Origin: JAUVKT01 sp964634565
GTDB lineage: Bacteria; Bacteroidota; Bacteroidia; Bacteroidales; VadinHA17
NCBI GenBank assembly: GCA_964634565.1
Contig: CAZWLP010000019.1
Location: forward strand, 1-37,284
Direction of reading: 5' to 3'
Length of the DNA: 37,284 nt
A model generated the notes under the pieces. That model was not told the DNA's origin and made no database searches. It was given only the letters and a program-made list of their open reading frames with translations. Shown piece after piece: positions 33,242 to 37,284 of the stretch. How positions within the stretch are numbered: position 1 is the first letter of the stretch; the number at the start of each line of letters is the position of its first letter. The position numbers were made by a program, and so were the translations under genes.

Positions 33242-34165
33242 TTATTTATTTGAAGGTTTTACATTTGCTTCAACAACCCTGATAAATATTTCGTTCATAG
33301 ATGGCAGGGCAGGGTTAAAAGACAGGATATTACCTGCTTTCAGCATATCGCCAATAATTTTATTTTCGTTTTTTACTGATGTAGCTTTTAGATGCAGCCG
33401 GGATTTACCTTCGCCTTGTTCGTTTGAAAGGATCTCATATACGGAGTTAGTTTGAATTTCAGTTTTGCCCTCAAATTCAACTATATATTCATTGGCAGCC
33501 CATTCCTTCCTTATAGTTTCGACGCTGCCTTCAAGTATCGAGTTTGCATTATCGATCAAAGTAATATGATCGCATAATTCCTCGACAGATCCCATATTAT
33601 GTGTCGAGAAGATTATTGTTGCTCCCTTATCACGTAGATTCAGAATTTCCTTTTTCAGAAGGTTTGCATTTATAGGATCAAATCCGCTGAAGGGTTCGTC
33701 GAAGATAAGTAATTTTGGTTCGTGCAATACAGTTGTTACAAATTGTATCTTCTGTTGCATTCCTTTTGATAATTCCTCAACTTTCTTATCCCACCAGTCG
33801 ATAATCTCAAATTTTGTAAACCATTCTTTAAGCCTGGTTATAGCTTCACTTCTGGAAAGGCCTTTTAGCATAGCCAGATATATTGACTGCTCGCCTACTT
33901 TCATCTTTTTATACAGACCTCTCTCTTCAGGGAGATAGCCAATATTTATTAGATCTGTCGGGGCAAGAGGGTGTCCGTCCAGAAAAACTCTTCCGCTATC
34001 AGGAGCAGTTATCTGGTTTATTATCCTGAGCAATGTAGTCTTTCCTGCTCCATTAGGACCAAGTAGTCCGTAAATACTCTGATCCGGAACCGATAAAGAT
34101 ACATCGTCAAGAGCCAGGTGCTTACTGAATTGTTTTCTAACATTTTCAGCCCTTAAAAGTGTCAT
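33242..34165 (-). CDS. ABC transporter ATP-binding protein (NatA-like)
   Basis: This 307-residue ATPase shows Walker A GPNGAGKT at 36-43, the ABC signature LSKGMQ near 132-137, Walker B LLIFDEPFSGFDP and the switch STHNMGSVEEL. A C-terminal extension of about 85 residues (DUF4162-like) is typical of drug or sodium exporters. It pairs with the permease 11 bp downstream. The 128-bp spacer upstream, to dnaJ, shows no clear promoter box. Confidence 0.92.
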   Translation of the reverse strand: MTLLRAENVRKQFSKHLALDDVSLSVPDQSIYGLLGPNGAGKTTLLRIINQITAPDSGRVFLDGHPLAPTDLINIGYLPEERGLYKKMKVGEQSIYLAMLKGLSRSEAITRLKEWFTKFEIIDWWDKKVEELSKGMQQKIQFVTTVLHEPKLLIFDEPFSGFDPINANLLKKEILNLRDKGATIIFSTHNMGSVEELCDHITLIDNANSILEGSVETIRKEWAANEYIVEFEGKTEIQTNSVYEILSNEQGEGKSRLHLKATSVKNENKIIGDMLKAGNILSFNPALPSMNEIFIRVVEANVKPSNK

Positions 34166-34293
34166 AAAATTATAGTTTTCAGGTTTATCGACTGTAAATA
34201 TAATATAATTAGTCCTTACTGAGAATTCAGATAGGTGCTATTATATATTTCAAATATTTTAACCGGTAAAATGGTATTCTTATCGGGTGATCT

Positions 34294-35445
34294 CTATTCA
34301 AAGTATGATCTCATCCTGTCAAAGAATCCTTTATCTCCCTTGCCGGGTTTTGGAGTGAAAGATTCAGAACCTTTAATTTTTTCTATAAGTTTCTGCTCAT
34401 CACTCGTCAGTGTCTTAGGAATCCAAACGTTGATGTTCACCAGCAGGTCTCCTGTTCCGTAACCATTAACATCAGGTATTCCTTTGCCTCTGAGCCTTAG
34501 TATCTTTCCTGCCTGGGTGCCTGGTTCTATTTTTATTTTTACACTGTTTTCTACCGTTGGTATCTCGACCTGGGTGCCAAGTATTGCGTCTGGTACGCTA
34601 ATAAACAGATTATATATAAGGTCGTTTCCTTCTCTTATTAATTTGTCATCGTCTATCTCATCTATCATAACAAGAAGATCGCCTGGAATGCCTCCTCTGC
34701 GCGCAGCATTTCCTTTACCGCTAACAGTAAGTTGCATGCCGTTTCCAACTCCGGCAGGAATCTTAATGCTTATGACCTCTTCTTTTTTTAATATACCCTC
34801 TCCAAAGCAGGTATTGCATTTCTTTGTAATAATTTTACCTTCTCCTCCGCATGACGGGCAGGTTGATGCACTTTGCATCTGTCCCAGTATGGTATTGGTA
34901 ACCCTGGTTACCCTTCCGGCTCCCTTGCATGTTGTACATGTGCTATAGCTATTATTATCTGCGGCTCCGGATCCTCCGCAAACATCACAGGACACATATT
35001 TTTTTACTTTAATTTTCTTCTCTACACCTTTTGCTACTTCGGCAAGGGTGAGTTTTACCCTTACTCTCAGGTTCGATCCCTTATTTACCCTTTCTCTTGT
35101 TCTGCCTCCGCTAAATCCACCAAATCCACCAAATCCGCCGAAGGCATCACCAAAAATATCACCAAAGGAAGAAAAAATATCATCCATCGACATTCCGGCT
35201 CCCCCAAATCCTCCGGAATTACCCATGCCGGCATGACCGTATCTGTCGTACCGTGCTCTTTTGTTATCATCACTCAGTACTTCATATGCTTCTGCGGCTT
35301 CTTTAAATTTTTCTTCAGCTTCAGAATCACCTGGATTCTTGTCGGGATGAAATCTTATGGCCTTTTTTCTGTAAGCCTTTTTAATTTCATCCTTGCTCGC
35401 ACTCTTTGAAACTTCAAGTACCTCGTAATAGTCTCTTTTCGACAT
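34294..35445 (-). CDS. dnaJ: Chaperone protein DnaJ
   Basis: DnaJ delivers unfolded clients to DnaK and stimulates its ATPase. The 383-residue product (from ATG 35445) has a J domain with HPD at 33-35, a Gly/Phe-rich linker (about 75-115, GGFGG repeats), four CxxCxGxG zinc-binding motifs (Cys153/156, 170/173, 196/199, 210/213) and the C-terminal client-binding domains. A longer reading from 35493 adds 16 polar residues absent from DnaJ proteins and runs into a repeat, so MSKRDYYEVL is the likely start. It lies 89 bp after grpE, probably co-transcribed. Confidence 0.97.
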   Translation of the reverse strand: MSKRDYYEVLEVSKSASKDEIKKAYRKKAIRFHPDKNPGDSEAEEKFKEAAEAYEVLSDDNKRARYDRYGHAGMGNSGGFGGAGMSMDDIFSSFGDIFGDAFGGFGGFGGFSGGRTRERVNKGSNLRVRVKLTLAEVAKGVEKKIKVKKYVSCDVCGGSGAADNNSYSTCTTCKGAGRVTRVTNTILGQMQSASTCPSCGGEGKIITKKCNTCFGEGILKKEEVISIKIPAGVGNGMQLTVSGKGNAARRGGIPGDLLVMIDEIDDDKLIREGNDLIYNLFISVPDAILGTQVEIPTVENSVKIKIEPGTQAGKILRLRGKGIPDVNGYGTGDLLVNINVWIPKTLTSDEQKLIEKIKGSESFTPKPGKGDKGFFDRMRSYFE

Positions 35446-35463
35446 CCTGTTTGTTTTTTGTTT

Positions 35464-35477
35464 GGAGTTCGGAGTTT
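35464..35477. repeat. Tandem GGAGTTY heptamers between grpE and dnaJ
   Basis: GGAGTTC followed by GGAGTTT, the same heptamer as at 30603, in the 89-bp grpE-dnaJ spacer. Confidence 0.4.
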
Positions 35478-35534
35478 TGTCTTTCCCATCCACTCTCTAC
35501 CTATTCACACATCCACTTTTTAAACCTGACTTTG

Positions 35535-36188
35535 CTATTCTCCTATAACAACCTTAGCATACCTCATAACCCTGTCGTTGAGATAATAGCCTTTCTGAAT
35601 AATATCCACGACCTTCCCTTTTAACTTTTTGTCAGGCGCGGGAATTTTTGTTATAGCTTCGTGCAGGTCGGTGTCAAATTCCTTGTGTAGAGCATCTATT
35701 TCTTTGACTCCGTTTCCCTTAAGAAATTCACTGAATTTTGAATATATAAGATCTATACCATCTTTCATCGCCTTGCAATCACTTGCGTCTTCCATTAGCT
35801 GAAGGGCTCTGTCAAAATCATCCATTACAGGCAGGATATTGGTCATTATTGATTCACCTGCCGATTTGGTAAGATCCATTTTTTCCTTTAGGGTTCTTTT
35901 TCTGTAATTATCGAATTCAGCAGATAGTCTTAGATATTTGTCCTGTGCCTCTGCCAGTTTTTCCTCTATTGTTTGTAAGGTATTGTCCTTAATGTCAGTT
36001 TTATCTTCGATTATATCCTGCGATTTTTTGGAAGATGTCTTTCTATTTGTACTTGTTGAGCCAGATGAATCGGTCTTTTTTGCAGAATGACCTTTGACTT
36101 CACCGTTCTTATCTGACAGGTTATCAGCATTGTTGGTGCTCTTGTTCTGAGTATTTTTCTCCTTATGAGTATCTTTCTTATTTGCCAT
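35535..36188 (-). CDS. grpE: Nucleotide exchange factor GrpE
   Basis: GrpE releases ADP from DnaK and acts as a heat-sensitive regulator of the chaperone cycle. The 217 residues have a long, polar, Lys/Ser/Thr/Asn-rich N-terminus (about 1-65, probably disordered), a coiled coil (about 70-125, with YLRLSAEFDNYRKRTLKEK) and the C-terminal beta domain with DTDLHEAITKIPAP and ILNDRVMRYAKV-like ending GYYLNDRVMRYAKVVIGE. It is the first gene of grpE-dnaJ. dnaK itself is not in the window. Confidence 0.95.
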   Translation of the reverse strand: MANKKDTHKEKNTQNKSTNNADNLSDKNGEVKGHSAKKTDSSGSTSTNRKTSSKKSQDIIEDKTDIKDNTLQTIEEKLAEAQDKYLRLSAEFDNYRKRTLKEKMDLTKSAGESIMTNILPVMDDFDRALQLMEDASDCKAMKDGIDLIYSKFSEFLKGNGVKEIDALHKEFDTDLHEAITKIPAPDKKLKGKVVDIIQKGYYLNDRVMRYAKVVIGE

Positions 36189-36221
36189 CGAACATAGTTT
36201 TTCAATAATCTAACCGATAAT

Positions 36222-36237
36222 ATCAAATATGCTGCCA
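36222..36237 (-). promoter_or_regulatory. -24/-12-like promoter box of grpE-dnaJ
   Basis: Read toward grpE this is TGGCAGCATATTTGAT, matching TGGCA-N6-TTG of sigma-54 promoters with GA instead of GC at -12, exactly as in the hsp20 box. The predicted leader is about 22 nt. Confidence 0.45.
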
Positions 36238-36249
36238 ATAAATTCTGAT

Positions 36250-36263
36250 TGACAAATTGGCAT
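36250..36263. promoter_or_regulatory. TGNCAAAWTGRCAT element of grpE-dnaJ
   Basis: TGACAAATTGGCAT, third copy of the 14-mer found twice upstream of hsp20. Its gene-facing edge is 12 bp from the -24-like box, the same spacing as in hsp20. Confidence 0.5.
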
Positions 36264-36315
36264 GGTGTATTAGTTAAGGGCTCGGGGTTTGTTTTTCAGT
36301 ACTTGGATTAATAGT

Positions 36316-36323
36316 TATTTTTG
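36316..36323 (+). promoter_or_regulatory. Candidate -7 box of the nitrilase-family gene
   Basis: TATTTTTG matches TAnnTTTG exactly. A TTTG at 36288-36291 is 24 nt upstream, slightly beyond the usual spacing. With the ATG 13 bp downstream the transcript would be almost leaderless. Confidence 0.35.
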
Positions 36324-36336
36324 AAAAAACTTTTTT

Positions 36337-37146
36337 ATGTCCATATTAAGAGTTGCAATTGCACAACATCCATTGTCGGAAGCTATTACAGTTAACCTTG
36401 AGATAGTAAAAAAGCAGATACAAATTGCTGCAAAGTCAGGGGCGGATATTGTCCTTTTCCCGGAGTGTAACCTTACAGGCTATGCAGGTATTGAGTTTAC
36501 AGAATATAGCGAAGATAATAGACTTATATTTGAGCAGGCCATGGAAGAAGTAAAGAGGCTGGCATCAGAATTGAAGATCTGGCTTATTGTTGGCGGATAC
36601 TTTTTTGAGGGAGGTCAGGATTTGCCTTATAACTCATTGTTTGTAATAAATACTGAGGGAGAGATTAAGTGCAGGTACGATAAAAGGCTGCTGACGGCTG
36701 GTGACAGCGGTAATGATATTAAGTATTTTACATCAGGTTCCGGGCCTGTAACATTCTATCTTAAGGGTATTAAATGTGCTTTGCTTATCTGCCATGAGTG
36801 GCGTTATCCCGAGTTATACAGGGAGTATAAGGGACTGGGAGTTGATCTTATATTTCAATCATGGTATGACGCCAGTGTTGATCCCGATGAGTATAAAAAA
36901 TCAGGCAGAGACCATGGATCTCTTATAATGGGAGCTGTTAGAAGCAATGCTGCAAATAACTATTTATGGATATGTGGATCGAATGCCAGCAACAGGGAGA
37001 GCAGCCTGGGATCGTTTCTGGTCTGTCCCGACGGAATAGTTAAGGCAAAGCTGGCCAGAAACAGGGCAGGGGTCTTGTTTGCTGATATTGATACTTCCAG
37101 GAAGTTTATCGATCCTTCAGCTCACAACAGGGAAAGATTTTTATAA
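36337..37146 (+). CDS. Carbon-nitrogen hydrolase (nitrilase superfamily)
   Basis: The 269-residue protein has the Glu-Lys-Cys triad of the nitrilase superfamily: Glu43 in LFPECNLTGY, Lys116 in RYDKRLL and Cys152 in LLICHEWRYPEL. These enzymes hydrolyse amide or nitrile C-N bonds; most bacterial members of this size are omega-amidases, carbamoylases or related amidases. Substrate cannot be deduced. No signal peptide is present, so it is probably cytosolic. It stands alone, divergent from grpE, with a heptanucleotide array 28 bp after its stop. Confidence 0.9.
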   Translation: MSILRVAIAQHPLSEAITVNLEIVKKQIQIAAKSGADIVLFPECNLTGYAGIEFTEYSEDNRLIFEQAMEEVKRLASELKIWLIVGGYFFEGGQDLPYNSLFVINTEGEIKCRYDKRLLTAGDSGNDIKYFTSGSGPVTFYLKGIKCALLICHEWRYPELYREYKGLGVDLIFQSWYDASVDPDEYKKSGRDHGSLIMGAVRSNAANNYLWICGSNASNRESSLGSFLVCPDGIVKAKLARNRAGVLFADIDTSRKFIDPSAHNRERFL

Positions 37147-37174
37147 ATGAGAAAGATAAGATTTCTTAAATCTC

Positions 37175-37244
37175 ATCTCACATCTCACATCTCACATCTC
37201 ACATCTCACATCTCACATCTCACATCTCTCATCTCACATCTCAC
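37175..37244. repeat. Tandem array of ten ATCTCAC heptamers
   Basis: Ten uninterrupted 7-bp units, nine exactly ATCTCAC and the eighth ATCTCTC, flanked by partial units (TCTC before, ATGTC after). It is downstream of the nitrilase-family gene. There are no spacers, so it is a microsatellite and not a CRISPR array. The remaining 40 bases to the window end show no gene. Confidence 0.9.
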
Positions 37245-37284
37245 ATGTCTGGCGTCTGTGCCTTCAAAAATTTTATCGGCCGAA

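Noticed and set aside
34268..34281. CGGTAAAATGGTAT between the ABC ATPase gene and dnaJ as another 14-mer copy
   Set aside because: The TGNCA and TGRCA arms are both broken and no promoter-like box follows at the fixed spacing.
34484..35409. Plus-strand open frames opposite dnaJ
   Set aside because: They are shadows of dnaJ; the Cys- and Pro-rich patterns reflect its zinc motifs and Gly/Phe region read backwards.
37175..37244. Heptamer array considered as CRISPR
   Set aside because: Units are contiguous 7-mers with no spacers and no cas genes nearby.

Overview
The window looks like chromosome of an anaerobic or microaerobic member of the Bacteroidota, probably Bacteroidales or a close relative. 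This is inferred from gene content and order, not from an rRNA gene. The pointers are the divergent birA / rsfS-ftsH-cdsA block, parA-parB-DUF5683-mltD, a fused DAHP synthase-chorismate mutase, a BT0820-type HAD protein, few Shine-Dalgarno sites, and several TAnnTTTG-like -7 boxes. HydF and a flavodiiron protein fit an oxygen-sensitive, hydrogenase-bearing fermenter. I see no rRNA, tRNA, phage, insertion sequence or CRISPR array. Coding density is high, and no gene-free stretch exceeds 300 bases (the longest, 13437-13734, is 298).

Layout. 1-7593: lon, an SLC12-like cation-chloride cotransporter, coaD, a Nudix hydrolase, pyrE, a START-like protein and birA. 7715-12951: rsfS, ftsH, cdsA, psd and a flavodiiron protein, all rightward and ending at a strong hairpin shared with the convergent hsp20 gene. 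13020-18132: hsp20, DAHP synthase/chorismate mutase, pssA, a HAD phosphatase, a secreted glutaminyl cyclotransferase and a diacylglycerol-type lipid kinase. 18336-25219: parA, parB, a DUF5683 membrane protein, an MltD-type lytic transglycosylase and a 978-residue SGNH-MBOAT fusion. 25294-29042, leftward: hydF, and a three-gene ECF sigma operon whose last product carries tandem ~34-residue repeats. 29101-36188, leftward: aspA, an NtrC-like regulator without a DNA-binding domain, a NatAB-type ABC exporter, dnaJ and grpE. 36337-37146: a nitrilase-family amidase, followed by a heptanucleotide tandem array.

Themes. Protein quality control is strongly represented (Lon, FtsH, Hsp20, GrpE, DnaJ). So is phosphatidylethanolamine synthesis: CdsA, PssA and Psd form the complete CDP-diacylglycerol-to-PE route in three transcription units within about 5 kb, with a lipid kinase nearby. 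Envelope modification (MltD, the SGNH-MBOAT fusion, the ECF operon) is the third theme.

The most notable non-coding signal is a composite element upstream of both hsp20 and grpE-dnaJ. It has a near-palindromic 14-mer TGNCAAAWTGRCAT, then exactly 12 bp, then a -24/-12-like box TGGYAN(6)TTGAW read toward the gene. hsp20 has a second copy of the 14-mer 32 bp further upstream. This looks like a chaperone-specific regulatory unit. Other leads are the KYS-repeat protein of the ECF operon with its AAC-N16-CGTC promoter, the SGNH-MBOAT fusion, the receiver-AAA+ regulator with GSFTSA in place of GAFTGA, and scattered 7-8 bp tandem repeats between genes.
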